Below are positions 43,187-52,741 of a stretch of DNA of 64,000 nt, one piece after another. A program made the position numbers and the translations under genes. The notes under the pieces were generated by a model, which was given only the letters and a program-made list of their open reading frames with translations, ran no database searches and was not told the DNA's origin. The stretch covers positions 1-64,000 of the forward strand of contig CAVUZJ010000001.1 of assembly GCA_963745975.1 (NCBI GenBank). Direction: 5' to 3'. The DNA comes from JAKAWQ01 sp963745975. GTDB taxonomy: Bacteria > Pseudomonadota > Alphaproteobacteria > Acetobacterales > Acetobacteraceae. Every line of letters starts with the position of its first letter. The stretch's first letter is position 1.

Positions 43187-44182
43187 TTGAGCAATCCCAA
43201 GATCCAGGCGATGCGCGCGCTCCTCTCCTCGGGGAAGATCATCGTCTCGCCCGGGGTCTATGATGGCTACAGCGCGCGGCTCGTCGAGCGCCTCGGCTTC
43301 AAGGCCGCCTCAATGACCGGCGCCGGGCTCGCCAATTCCCGCTTGAGCCAGCCCGATATCGGCATCCTCTCGCTCACCGAGAACGTCGAGGCCTGCAAGT
43401 GGATCGCCCGCGCGATCGCGATCCCGATGATGGCCGACGCCGACACCGGCTACGGCAACGCGGTCACCGTCTATCACGCCGTGCAGCTCTTCGAGGAAGC
43501 GGGCGTCGTCGGCGTCAACATCGAGGATCAGGTGAGCCCCAAGCGCTGCGGCCACATGCGCGGCAAGGAGCTGATCGAGCCCGCCGAGGCCGCCAAGAAG
43601 ATCGAAGCGGCCGTCAAGGCGAAGCGCGATCCCGGCTTCATCGTCAACGCCCGCACGGACGCGATCGCGGTCGAGGGGATCGAAGGTGCGATCAAGCGCG
43701 CCAAGATGTACCTCGCCGCCGGCGCGGACATGGTCTACCCGGACGCCATCGCCTCCGAGGACCAGATCAAGCGCTTCGTCGATGCGGTCCGCGCCCCCGT
43801 CAGCGTCAACATGGGCTTCGGCATCCGCTCGCGCCCCACGACGCCCCTCATCTCGGTCCGCCGCCTCCAGGAGATCGGCGTCGCGCGCGCGAGCTACGCG
43901 CGCATGCTCCCCGCCGCCGCGATCATGGGCATGACGCGCGCGCTCGAGCTCTTCCGCGACAGCATCGAGACCGGCGCCGTCCCCGACCGTCCCGACATGC
44001 TCGCCGGCATCGAGGACATCACCGACCTCATGGGCTATCCCTTCATCGACAAGCTCGAGGCCGAGTTCCTCCTGCCCGAGGAGATCGAGCGGAAATACGG
44101 CGCGGGCAAGCAAAGCTTCGTGGTTCAGGGCCTAGCCCCAATCCCGCCAAAAGCAAGCTCACGATCTGGGAGGAAACGAACC
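43187..44182 (+). CDS. Isocitrate lyase / PEP mutase family lyase 2, reading in frame into the MFS gene
   Basis: Starts at TTG 43187, 9 nt after GGAG. Same motifs as the upstream paralogue: VSPGVYDGYSARL, ADADTGYGNAVT, IEDQVSPKRCGHMRGKEL, VNARTDA. By eye about half identical to lyase 1. The lyase domain is complete by about FVVQGLAP (44133), but no stop follows: the frame continues through a linker into the transporter start at 44183. Loss of one base near 44128 would create a TAG directly after the domain, so the readthrough may be a sequence error or a genuine fusion. Confidence 0.82.
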
Positions 44183-45568
44183 ATGGCATCCGAACCCGCC
44201 CGCCGCATCCCGATCGCGGCCCGGATCGAACGGCTTCCGGGCTCGCGATACATGGCGGGCGCCATCGTCCTGATCGCGCTCGGCACCTTCTTCGATTCCT
44301 ACATGCTGTTCTCGATCGGCCCGATCTCGGCGCACTTCTTCGGCTATCTCGGCCAGAAGCAGTACGCGACGCTCCTGCCGCTCGTCCTCTTCCTCGGCAC
44401 CTTCGTCGGCGCCGTCACGCTCAGCACCGTCGCCGACATGATCGGCCGGCGCAACGCCTTCACGCTCGATCTCATCATCCTCGGGCTCGGCAACCTCGGC
44501 GCCGTGCTCTCCCACACCGGACCCGTCCTCCTCGCCTGCATCTTCATCGCCGGCATCGGCACCGGCGCGGAGCTCCCGCTCTCCTCGGCCTACGTCCAGG
44601 AGCTGAGCCCGGCGCGCAAGCGCGGGAAGATGACGAGCCTCCAGCTCACCATCGGCTTCCTCGGCGGCACCGTCGGCGGCTTCATCGCCCTCCTCCTGGT
44701 GCCGCTCCCCCATCTCCCCATCCCGGGCTTCAAGCTCGCCCTTCTCATCGCCGCCATCGGCGGCTTCTCCTCGGTCATCATCCGGATGAAGCTCCCCGAA
44801 TCCCCCCGCTGGCTCGAGCGCGTCGGCCGCCTCGACGAAGCCGACGCGGTGATGACGCTCATCGAATCGAAGATCATCGCCGAGAAAGGGATCGCCCTCC
44901 CGCCGCCCGCGCCGATGACCTACGAGATCGCGGCGCCGCATCCCGTGTCCCTGCTCATCTCGCCGCAATATATCCGCCGCACCCTGAGCGCCTGGCTAAT
45001 CGAGCTCATGCAGGGCTTCGGCGCCTACGGCTTCACCACTTTCGTACCCCTCATCCTCTATACCCGCGGCTACACCATCGTCCATGCGCTCGCCTACACG
45101 GCGATCATCCAGATCGCCTATCCGGTCGGCACCTTTCTCTCGATTTTCATCACCGAGAGAATTCAGAGAAAATGGGGCATGGCGCTGCTCTATTCGCTCA
45201 ACGTGCTGGCCGGCATCGGCTTTTTGCTCGCGAGCAGCGTCCCCTACATCCTCCTCTTCGGCTTCCTCACGGAGATGCTGATCTTCCTCGATGGCCCGCT
45301 GCTGCACACCTACGAGGCCGAGATCTATCCGACCGGCGTCCGCGCCCGCGGCGCCGGCATCAGCTTTGCCCTCAGCCGCTTCGGCGGCTTCCTCGCCCCG
45401 CTCGCCGCGGCGCTGATCCTCCGGGTGAACCCGAGCGGCGGCTGGCTGATCGGCGCCGCGGCCGCCGCCTGGCTGCTCTGCGCCCTCGTCGCCGCGATCC
45501 TCGCCGTCAACACCACCAACATCCCCCTCGAGGGGCTCGAGGTCCAGCCGACCCGAAGGGCCGGCTGA
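44183..45568 (+). CDS. MFS transporter (sugar/acid porter type)
   Basis: 461 residues from ATG at 44183, preceded by a strong GGGAGGAAAC site. Twelve hydrophobic helices. Signature elements: FFDSYMLFSIGPIS in helix 1, VADMIGRRNAF loop, SPARKRGKM, and PESPRWLERVGRLDEA in the central loop, which place it with the sugar porter/aromatic acid symporter branch. It likely imports the acid processed by the two lyases. Also reachable by in-frame readthrough from lyase 2. Its 3' end abuts a degenerate M20 gene fragment. Confidence 0.88.
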   Translation: MASEPARRIPIAARIERLPGSRYMAGAIVLIALGTFFDSYMLFSIGPISAHFFGYLGQKQYATLLPLVLFLGTFVGAVTLSTVADMIGRRNAFTLDLIILGLGNLGAVLSHTGPVLLACIFIAGIGTGAELPLSSAYVQELSPARKRGKMTSLQLTIGFLGGTVGGFIALLLVPLPHLPIPGFKLALLIAAIGGFSSVIIRMKLPESPRWLERVGRLDEADAVMTLIESKIIAEKGIALPPPAPMTYEIAAPHPVSLLISPQYIRRTLSAWLIELMQGFGAYGFTTFVPLILYTRGYTIVHALAYTAIIQIAYPVGTFLSIFITERIQRKWGMALLYSLNVLAGIGFLLASSVPYILLFGFLTEMLIFLDGPLLHTYEAEIYPTGVRARGAGISFALSRFGGFLAPLAAALILRVNPSGGWLIGAAAAAWLLCALVAAILAVNTTNIPLEGLEVQPTRRAG

Positions 45569-45714
45569 GCGCCGCTACTCCGCCGCCGCCTTCGCCTTGC
45601 CCTGCGCGGTGAGCTGCGACGAATGTCCCGGCGTGCCGGTCGCGCAGGTCGCCCCGCGCGCCTGCACCGTCGGCACCTTCCAGCTCACATCGCCGACATC
45701 GGTCGATCCAATCA
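45567..45714 (-). pseudogene. Degenerate 3' fragment of an M20 amidohydrolase gene
   Basis: 45567-45590 is identical to 56231-56254, and 45593-45709 aligns with 56431-56547 with about six differences over 117 nt. Together they are the 3' end of the intact M20 gene at 56239-57666 with an internal deletion of about 175 bp between two GCCGCCGCC tracts. The remainder of the gene is absent. Same orientation as the intact copy. Confidence 0.85.
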
Positions 45715-46356
45715 CCTATCAAAGACGCGCCTTTATCGCCGACGCGGCGTTGCGTTCATATGCGACTAACTTGCCCGTCGGTTGAGCGCGGGGCGATCAG
45801 AGTCTCTCGACAGGGACGTTGTATCCCTGATTTCAAGAGAGAGCGGCGCGCAGCGACGGGCGATGATGAGAGCTATGTTTACGCCATAGCCCTCCAAATG
45901 ATGCTTGAGGATTAATAGAAACCCACGGAAATACGTGGGTCCGTCTGGCGCCGGACTATTTCTTCGTGCCATCACCTAAATTGCAGCATCTAGCGATCAG
46001 CAATAGCATACGCTGTCACAAGCCACGGAAGACCAGACGCAAGCCAAACTGATCAACCATCGAGGTGATCACGGCCGGCTGCGACGGCGGGTGCCCCAAT
46101 TGTCATCGCGCAGAACTGCGCCGCGAAGCCGCGCCGCCGCCAGCGGCCCTTCGGCCCCGCTGAGTTGGCGAAATCGAAGCATCTTGACGAGCGGGCCATC
46201 ACGCGCGGGTTCTTGATTCTTGCTCAGATCAGTCTATGCCTCTAGCCTCCGACCGAGTGGCGGTTGGGGCTGAGGCACAAAAGTGGACGGTCACATAATG
46301 GGCGCGCGCGGTCCCGAGGGGGCGCCGCGAACGGGTGCTAGCGTCTGGGTCGTCGC
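45715..46356. other. Gene-poor, AT-richer segment at the left edge of the island
   Basis: About 640 nt with clearly lower GC than flanks. It holds a hairpin ACCCACG-gaaata-CGTGGGT near 45924-45943. A 69-codon minus-strand frame (45766-45975, MMARRNSPAPDG...) has no recognisable relatives and I do not call it. No insertion-sequence ends were identified. Confidence 0.45.
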
Positions 46357-47425
46357 ATGACCCTTACCCTTCAGGTCCCTGGAGGCGGCAACACGCTTCA
46401 CGCCGCGCTCGTCGCCGCCGCGACGGGAGCCACAGGCGGTTTCGCCGCGTTCGCGTTCGCGACCTCCACGGGCATCGACACGGCCCTCGCTGAGCCTGCG
46501 GTTCACAAGCTCCTCGGTACTGGGGAGTTCCAACTCGTGGTCGGGCTCGACGCGATCACCGACACGGCAGCGGTCGCCGCGCTCAAGACCGCGAAGGTCG
46601 TGCTCCCGAACGCGTCCATTCTCGCTTTTCTACAATCCGAAGGGCGGCGTCCTGTACCATCCCAAGACGATGTTCTTCAAAAGGCCGGCGGGCGGGCGGT
46701 GCCTCACGGGCTCGGGCAACCTAACCCTCGGCGGCCTCCGCAACAACTGGGAGGCGTTCTGGAAGGCGGACGTCTCCACCGCTGACGCAGCCGCGCTCGA
46801 GGCTCAGTGGGCCACGTGGGTGGCCAACCATAGGGACAATCTCCTTCCGGCGGACGACCCGCGGGTCGCCGCGCAGGCGGCGCTCAACGCGAAAACGAGG
46901 GCGAAGATTCAGAAGGCGGTGAAGGAGACCGATGCCGAGGCGCTTGCTGCGCTGGAGGAGGGAGCAGCCGAGGCGGCCTCGTTGAATCCGTTCTTGATCG
47001 CCGAGGTGCCGAAGAACCGGCCCGGCCAAGCTGACTTCGGGATCGACACCTACCAGGGCTTCTTCGGCGTCACGATCGGCAGGCCGCGGGAAGTCACCTT
47101 CTATCAGGTCAGGCCGGACGGATCGCTTGCGCCACCGGAGCACCGGCATGCGGTAGCGGTGAAGAGCAGCAACTACCGCTTCGAGGTCGAAGCGCTCAGC
47201 GGGCTACAGCACCCAGCCAACGACCACTTCATCCTGGTCTTCGAGCGCATCGGCAAGTCCGAGTACAGGTACGTGCTTCTGAAGCCCGGCGAAGCAGGCC
47301 ACGCGAGCGTGCAGAAGTTCCTGAACGACAACTACTTCGTCTCCGGCAACTCGAAGCGCAGAGTGGTCGTGACGCAGAGCTACGTCCAGGCTGCCTGGGC
47401 CGACAATCCCCTGCTTCTCCACTAG
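46357..47425 (+). CDS. PLD-superfamily restriction-type nuclease, frameshifted
   Basis: The first part (MTLTLQVPGGGNTLHAAL, then FAFATSTGIDTAL and LVVGLD) and the second part (VLYHPKTMFFKR, TGSGNLTLGGLRNNWEAF) are the halves of one PLD-type nuclease domain: H-P-K plus G-S-G-N-L-T is the single HKD-like motif. The frame changes at the T run 46626-46629; removing one T yields a continuous protein of about 355 residues. The C-terminal region (FGIDTYQGFFGVTIGRPREV, YRFEVEALSGLQHP) looks like the DNA-binding half of NgoFVII/BfiI-type enzymes. It shares a CTAG stop with the convergent methyltransferase gene. Confidence 0.72.
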
Positions 47426-48792
47426 CGGCAGAGCAGCAGCATCTCGGTAGTGCCCTTCGCAGCCTTGTTCAGCGACGTCGTGTTGAGCTTCATATGCTCC
47501 AGGCTCGCTAGTTGCTCCACCCGGACGTCCTTGAAGTGCTGGTTCGCGAGGCTGATGACCGCGTCCAGCGCCATGACCCGCGGCCGGGCCTCCATGCTCG
47601 GGTCGTACCCGGAGTAGGAGAGGACGAGCGGCACCCGGAGCGTGGCCACGCCGGAGAAAAGCGCCGAGAACGCCGCCGGGGCTTCCGACTTGATGCAGAA
47701 GGGCGACTGGTGCCGCCCCGCTCTGTAGCCGCCACGGCTCTGAATGTCGCCGCGGCCGAGGTTACTCTTCGTGATGCTGGGGTCGTCCCCGAGAGTTATG
47801 GTCTCGAGGCTGTGATAGAAGCGGCTGTAGTGGTCGCGCGTGTATGGCGGGTCAGCGTAAACCACCGACGGCTTGAATGCTGGCTTGGCCAGCGCCTCCC
47901 GGAAGTCCGCTCGGACGGCCACGTGGTCGCGCCTAGTGACCGCAAGCTCCTCGTACTGCCGCAGGTAGCCCACGAAAACCGACCGGGCCGAGAGCCTGCG
48001 CTCAGCAATGATTTTCTTGACGAGGTGGCGCTTCGGCACGCCGGACTTGTCTCTCGGCCGTATCGGTTGGGCGAACTGCTTGCCGATCGAGTTTACCAGG
48101 TGGCTCGCGGTGCTCAGTGCGGCGGCCAGCAGAACCGAACTCCAGCTGTCGCGCGCCAGGTCTGCAATGGCGTCCAGTTCGGCGGCCTGCGCGTAGCTGA
48201 AGTACTGCCCGCCGAAGTGTCGGACGCACACCGTGTCGGCACCGGGTAGCTCAAGCGCCTCGATCCTGGCCTGCGTCTCGCGCACGGCGTCGCCGAGCGG
48301 CGAACCCGCAGGCAGCCCTTCGTCCCTCAGGCTCGCGAGGTTGCCCAGCTCAAGGAGCTCGCATAGCGGCTCGATGTCGCCGCGCATCGCGCCCAGCGCT
48401 ACCTCGTTCTCCAGCTTGATAAGCGGATCGACCGCCCGGCCGAGTGCGGTTCCGCGGCGGTCGTCGCCGAGCGCCTTCTCGACCGACGTCACGGACCAGG
48501 CCGGGTCGCCGTTCAGGACGGCCTCCGCCAGCACCCGCGCGTATTCCTGGATGTCCACCGCCATGACTCGACGACGCTGGGAGAGGTACCGCGACACCGT
48601 AGCCGATCCGGAGAAAAGGTCGCAGACCGGGCCGCCAGACGGGTCGACGCGATCTACGGCTTGCTCTATGGCTGTCAGGACTCGGAGCTTGCTCCCGAGA
48701 TAGTGGATTGGTCGGAAGACGAAGCTGGGGGCAGCGTCGCCGAACCACTCAGCCCCCGCATTGTGAGCTTTTACCGCGCTGTTTTTCGGCAA
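47422..48792 (-). CDS. D12-class DNA adenine N6-methyltransferase
   Basis: 456 residues from TTG at 48792 (PKNSAVKAHNAG). Motif X-like IHYLGSK (about 29-35), SAM motif I CDLFSGSATVSRYL (57-70) and catalytic motif IV VYADPPYTRD (311-320) in that order mark the alpha (Dam/D12) class. A long insert between them (about 90-300) is probably the target-recognition part. It converges on the nuclease gene, sharing a CTAG stop, and is divergent from the second methyltransferase. Likely protects one strand of an asymmetric site. Confidence 0.85.
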   Translation of the reverse strand: MPKNSAVKAHNAGAEWFGDAAPSFVFRPIHYLGSKLRVLTAIEQAVDRVDPSGGPVCDLFSGSATVSRYLSQRRRVMAVDIQEYARVLAEAVLNGDPAWSVTSVEKALGDDRRGTALGRAVDPLIKLENEVALGAMRGDIEPLCELLELGNLASLRDEGLPAGSPLGDAVRETQARIEALELPGADTVCVRHFGGQYFSYAQAAELDAIADLARDSWSSVLLAAALSTASHLVNSIGKQFAQPIRPRDKSGVPKRHLVKKIIAERRLSARSVFVGYLRQYEELAVTRRDHVAVRADFREALAKPAFKPSVVYADPPYTRDHYSRFYHSLETITLGDDPSITKSNLGRGDIQSRGGYRAGRHQSPFCIKSEAPAAFSALFSGVATLRVPLVLSYSGYDPSMEARPRVMALDAVISLANQHFKDVRVEQLASLEHMKLNTTSLNKAAKGTTEMLLLCR

Positions 48793-48865
48793 GACTTTGT
48801 TACCCTGTTAGCCCTAAACTCGAATCGGCCGACGGCCAGCGCGACGACAAGACACTGTGAGGGCC

Positions 48866-50065
48866 ATGACAAGCAAGCCAAGAACCTCTGCGGCGCCAGT
48901 CCCACTGTCGCGCTTGTTGGACGGGAACAACGACTTCACCCTCGAGGCAAAGCTGTGCGTCGGAGAGGCTCAAACCGGCAGCGCCGTTGTCCATGGCGAG
49001 AACCTCGCGGTCCTCGACTCCCTCGGCGACGCGATCAAGGGACGCGTGAAGTGCGTCTACATAGACCCGCCGTACAACAACGCCGAGGTGTACAGGCACT
49101 ATGACGACCGGCTCGGCCGGCGCGTCTGGCTGGACCGCATGACGCACCGCATGAAGGCGTTGAGGGAGACGCTGATGGTCGATGGGTCCCTCTGGGTCTC
49201 GATCGACGATAGCGAGCTGCATAACCTCAGGCAGATCGGCGACGATGTGTTCGGGCCGGAGAACTTCATCGCATCCGTGGTCTGGAACCACCGCAAGACC
49301 AGGGAGAACCGCAGGCCCTTCTCCACGAACCACGAGTACATCCTGTGCTTCGCGAGGAGCGCGGAGGCGTTTAAGCGTTCGAGGAACCTGCTGGCCGCGC
49401 CGCCGGAGATACTCAACCGCTACAAGAACCCCGACAAGGACCCGAGGGGCGCTTGGCAGTCGGTGTCGGCCAACGTCCAGGATGGCCACGCCACGAAGTC
49501 GCAGTTCTACACGCTGGCCGCGCCGAACGGACGACCGCACTGCCCGCCGAAGGGTCGCTGCTGGGTTTACAACAAGCCCAAGATGGAGGCCGAGATACGC
49601 GCCGGCCGCATCTACTTCGGCCGCGACGGGAACGCCGTGCCGCGCCTCAAGAAGTACCTGAGCGAGACGAGGATCGGGGTCGCCCCTTCGACGCTCTGGA
49701 TGGCCGACGAGGTCGGCACCACGGACTCCGCGAAGAAGCACCTGATGACGCTGCTCACGAAGGAATCCGTCTTCGACACGCCTAAGCCCGAAGGGTTGGT
49801 GCAACGCATCCTCCACATCGCCACCAACCCAGGCGACCTGATCTTCGACGCCTATTTGGGCTCCGGGACCACGGCGTCGGCCGCCATGAAGATGGGGCGC
49901 GACTTCCTCGGCATCGAGCAGGGACCCCATATCGCCACCCACTGCGTGAAGAGATTGCAGGCGGTTCACGACGGCGAGGCGGGCGGCATCAGCCCCTTGG
50001 TCGGATGGAAGGGCGGTGGCGGCTGTGCCTTCTACTCTCACCGGTCGAAGCTCACGCACGTCTGA
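48866..50065 (+). CDS. Beta-class DNA adenine N6-methyltransferase
   Basis: 399 residues from ATG at 48866; a GTG three codons earlier is possible. Motif IV VYIDPPYNN (about 65-72) precedes motif I DAYLGSGTTASAAMKMGRDF (about 329-348), the order of beta-class and type III Mod-like enzymes. The central part contains WNHRKTRENRRPF and TNHEYILCFAR. Divergent from the D12 gene by 73 nt. Together with the nuclease it forms a restriction-modification set. Confidence 0.85.
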   Translation: MTSKPRTSAAPVPLSRLLDGNNDFTLEAKLCVGEAQTGSAVVHGENLAVLDSLGDAIKGRVKCVYIDPPYNNAEVYRHYDDRLGRRVWLDRMTHRMKALRETLMVDGSLWVSIDDSELHNLRQIGDDVFGPENFIASVVWNHRKTRENRRPFSTNHEYILCFARSAEAFKRSRNLLAAPPEILNRYKNPDKDPRGAWQSVSANVQDGHATKSQFYTLAAPNGRPHCPPKGRCWVYNKPKMEAEIRAGRIYFGRDGNAVPRLKKYLSETRIGVAPSTLWMADEVGTTDSAKKHLMTLLTKESVFDTPKPEGLVQRILHIATNPGDLIFDAYLGSGTTASAAMKMGRDFLGIEQGPHIATHCVKRLQAVHDGEAGGISPLVGWKGGGGCAFYSHRSKLTHV

Positions 50066-50955
50066 GCTAGGGCTTCCCTTCGGCCTCACCGCGCCGTGCG
50101 GATGTGGTGCTGGCGCTCCATCTTCACGCCGCTCGTGACGAGGCTGTGGCGCCTCCATCTTGACGCACGCGAATGCTTCATTGGCGACCTTTCGACACCC
50201 CCTTGGCCCCCGTTTCCTTCTTACCCGCGCGTCCAGATTGCACCGAAAGCCTTCCATATTCTCCGAGACGACCACCACCACGCCGCGCCCGCGCTTTTCG
50301 ATCAGCAAGCCCAAAGGCGTTCCTCGCCTCGCGCGCCGACATGGTTTTCATGGCCAAATCCTGCGGCGATCCATTGCGCTATTAAGGGCGTTATGGCTCT
50401 TTTGTCCAAAGGGTTTGTTGGGCCACGAGAGGGTTTGGCGGGTGGCAAGCAAGGTACTGCAGGGAGGGTAGATCGGACGGGAAATTGGACGGCAAGGGAA
50501 AAGCGACGCCACCCGGTGCGCGCAGTGCATTGGAATGATTGAACTTTTTGACCATCCATCCGAAGGCTCTCGCCATACGTTTTGACCAAAACGTCAATGA
50601 AATCAACGTGGCAACCGCCATCCGCCAACACCGCGAGACTGCCGGGAGGAGAAAGGGGGTCGTGGGATAGGGATCGGCCGTTCCCCCCGCAGATGTGCAG
50701 CGCGATTCTGCAGGGATGTCCCGACCGCGCGCCAGCCTGGGCATGCTGCCCGATAACCTTTATATTCCCATCGAGCCTTGGCCTCGTATCGGTCGGCCGC
50801 CCAAGCACGACCTTTCGACCTGGACCGCCACCGACGACTGGCCCGAGCATATCCCGGTCACGGAGGCCGAGGTAGACGTATTCGAGGCGTGGTTCGGCGA
50901 CCTGTCCCATGAGCCGTTCGGGCCGTGCCGACGACCTGAAAAGCAGATACGCGCC
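50066..50955. other. Region upstream of the recombinase: mostly non-coding, ending in an in-frame extension
   Basis: 50066-50700 has no recognised gene or RNA. A similar phrase, GGCGCTCCATCTTCACGC and GGCGCCTCCATCTTGACGC, occurs twice near 50110-50165. From about 50743 to 50955 an open frame (MLPDNLYIPIEPWPRIGRPP, then PVTEAEVDVFEAWFGDL) looks coding and runs into the recombinase without a stop. It may be a small accessory protein or an N-terminal extension. Confidence 0.45.
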
Positions 50956-52602
50956 ATGACCGCGCTACGCGCCGCTCTTTATCTGCGCGTCTCGACGGCG
51001 CGGCAGGCCGAGCATGACGTCTCCATTCCCGACCAGAAGCGGCAGGGCGAAGCCTATTGCGCCTCGCGTGGGTACGAGCTGGCCGAAACCTTCATCGAGG
51101 CTGGCGCTTCCGCCACCAACGACCGCCGGCCAGAGCTCCAGCGGATGATCGAGGCGGGCACGTCCAAGCCCGCGCCCTTCGATATTGTCGTGGTTCACAG
51201 CTTCTCGCGCTTCTTCCGCGACCACTTCGAGCTGGAGTTCTACGTCAGGAACCCTGGCAAGAACGGCGTGAAGCTCGTCTCCATCACCCAGGAGATGGGC
51301 GACGATCCCATGCACGTCATGATGCGCCAGATCATGGCCCTGTTCGACGAATACCAGTCCAAGGAGAACGTCAAGCACGTTCTGCGGGCGATGAACGAGA
51401 ACGCCCGTCAGGGCTTCTGGAACGGCGCCTTGCCGCCGACCGGATACCGCATCGTCGCCGCCGAGCAGCGGGGATCGAAGACCAAGAAGAAGCTGGAGAT
51501 CGACCCGCTGCACGCCGACACGGTGCGGTTGATCTATCGCCTGTTCCTTGAGGGGGACGGCGTGTCCGGCCCGATGGGCGTCAAGGCGATCACCTGTTAC
51601 CCCAACGAACGGCGCATCTTCACCCGCGACGGCAGGCGCTGGGGCCTGGCGCAAATCCACGCCATCCTGACGCGCACGACCTATATCGGCGAGCACAGGT
51701 TCAACAAACGCTCGCACAAGGACCGGGAGAAGAAGCCCGAGAGCGAAGTGGCGGTCATGGCCTGTCCGCCGCTGATCGACCGCGAGACCCTCGACACGGT
51801 GCAGGCTCGCCTCAAGGCCCGCGATCCCAGGATGACGCCGGCCCGCGTCACCAGCGGCCCCACCCTCCTTACCGGCATCTGCTTCTGCGCCAAAAGCGGA
51901 GGCGCCATGACGCTCAGCACCGGCAAAGGCAGCGCGGACGGCGTCTATCGCTGCTACACCTGCTCAACGAAGGCCCGGCAGGGCAAGACTGGCTGCGAAG
52001 GCCGCTCGATCCCGACGGACCGACTCGACCAACTGGTCGCGAACCATCTGGAAGACCGCCCGCTTCAGCCCGAGCGGCTGGAGACCATCCTCGCCAGCGT
52101 CCTCGACCGCCGCCAGGAACGCACCGAGCGCCGCCGCGAGCACCTGGCTGAACTGCACAAGCGCGTCACAGAGACCGACCAGCGCCTCAACCGGCTCTTT
52201 GACGCCATCGAATCCGGCGTCGCCGATCTCCACGCCCCCGGCCTGAAGGAACGCATCTCCGGCCTCAAGTCGATTCGGGAACACGCCAGCGCCGACGCCG
52301 ACCGCGCCCAGGCTGCGCTCGACCATGCCGGCAATCAGGCTGTCAGCCCCGATATGGTCAGAACCTTCGCCCGCGCGGCCCGCCAGCGCATCCGGCTGGA
52401 CAGCGGCGGCTACCGCCGCGACCACCTGCGCGCGCTGGCCGAGCGCGTCGAGGCAGCGGACACGGAGGTCCGCACCATGGGATCGAAATCCGAATTGGTG
52501 CGCACCCTGGTCGCCGCCTCGGGCGGAAAATCGGGCGCAGTCGGTGCTCAGAGTTCTGTTCTGAAATGGCGCAGCCGACATGATTCGAACGTGCGGGCGT
52601 GA
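50956..52602 (+). CDS. Large serine recombinase
   Basis: 548 residues from ATG at 50956. The resolvase domain has the catalytic serine in ALYLRVSTARQ (S13) and SRFFRDHFE; the recombinase domain follows (about 170-300, RQGFWNGALPPTGYRI). A zinc-ribbon region has cysteines in CFCAK and CYTC-STK...GC, and a long coiled coil (about 385-470) precedes the end. This is the arrangement of integrases that move phages, ICEs or islands. The last 12 codons are encoded by a tRNA-3'-like sequence (52567-52594), so the end may have been captured at an attachment site. It is the best candidate for mobilising the surrounding island. Confidence 0.88.
   Translation: MTALRAALYLRVSTARQAEHDVSIPDQKRQGEAYCASRGYELAETFIEAGASATNDRRPELQRMIEAGTSKPAPFDIVVVHSFSRFFRDHFELEFYVRNPGKNGVKLVSITQEMGDDPMHVMMRQIMALFDEYQSKENVKHVLRAMNENARQGFWNGALPPTGYRIVAAEQRGSKTKKKLEIDPLHADTVRLIYRLFLEGDGVSGPMGVKAITCYPNERRIFTRDGRRWGLAQIHAILTRTTYIGEHRFNKRSHKDREKKPESEVAVMACPPLIDRETLDTVQARLKARDPRMTPARVTSGPTLLTGICFCAKSGGAMTLSTGKGSADGVYRCYTCSTKARQGKTGCEGRSIPTDRLDQLVANHLEDRPLQPERLETILASVLDRRQERTERRREHLAELHKRVTETDQRLNRLFDAIESGVADLHAPGLKERISGLKSIREHASADADRAQAALDHAGNQAVSPDMVRTFARAARQRIRLDSGGYRRDHLRALAERVEAADTEVRTMGSKSELVRTLVAASGGKSGAVGAQSSVLKWRSRHDSNVRA
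52567..52594 (-). other. tRNA 3'-end-like remnant (possible attachment site)
   Basis: Read on the minus strand it gives GCACG-TTCGAAT-CATGT, then CGGCTGC and GCCA. That is a T-arm with its TTCGAAT loop (one stem mismatch), a 3' acceptor strand, discriminator and CCA. The 5' two thirds of a tRNA are absent. It overlaps the 3' end of the recombinase gene. Likely a fragment left by integration at a tRNA gene. Confidence 0.45.
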
Positions 52603-52638
52603 TTGTAGAAGGGGTCCATAACGGCGAATGTCGAGCTT

Positions 52639-52741
52639 GAGCGTGATGACCGAAGGCGGAATCGCCGCGGGTCTGAATCACGCGATAAAGCAATAACCTA
52701 GAGCGGGATGGGTGAGCGTGAGCGATCTCATCCCGCTCTAG
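52639..52741. repeat. Dispersed palindromic intergenic repeat, copy 2 (103 bp)
   Basis: Second copy of the element at 31420-31561, without the nested hairpin. CTAGAGCGGGATG pairs perfectly with CATCCCGCTCTAG at the right end. The terminal CTAG supplies the stop codon of the minus-strand hydrolase gene that ends at 52738. Confidence 0.7.

Noticed and set aside
45766..45975. 69-codon minus-strand frame in the AT-richer gap
   Set aside because: No recognisable similarity, ordinary ribosome site and no operon partner; listed only as part of the gap.
52567..52594. Complete tRNA gene at the recombinase end
   Set aside because: Only the T-arm and acceptor 3' strand are recognisable; no D-arm or anticodon arm can be drawn, and the T-stem has a mismatch.
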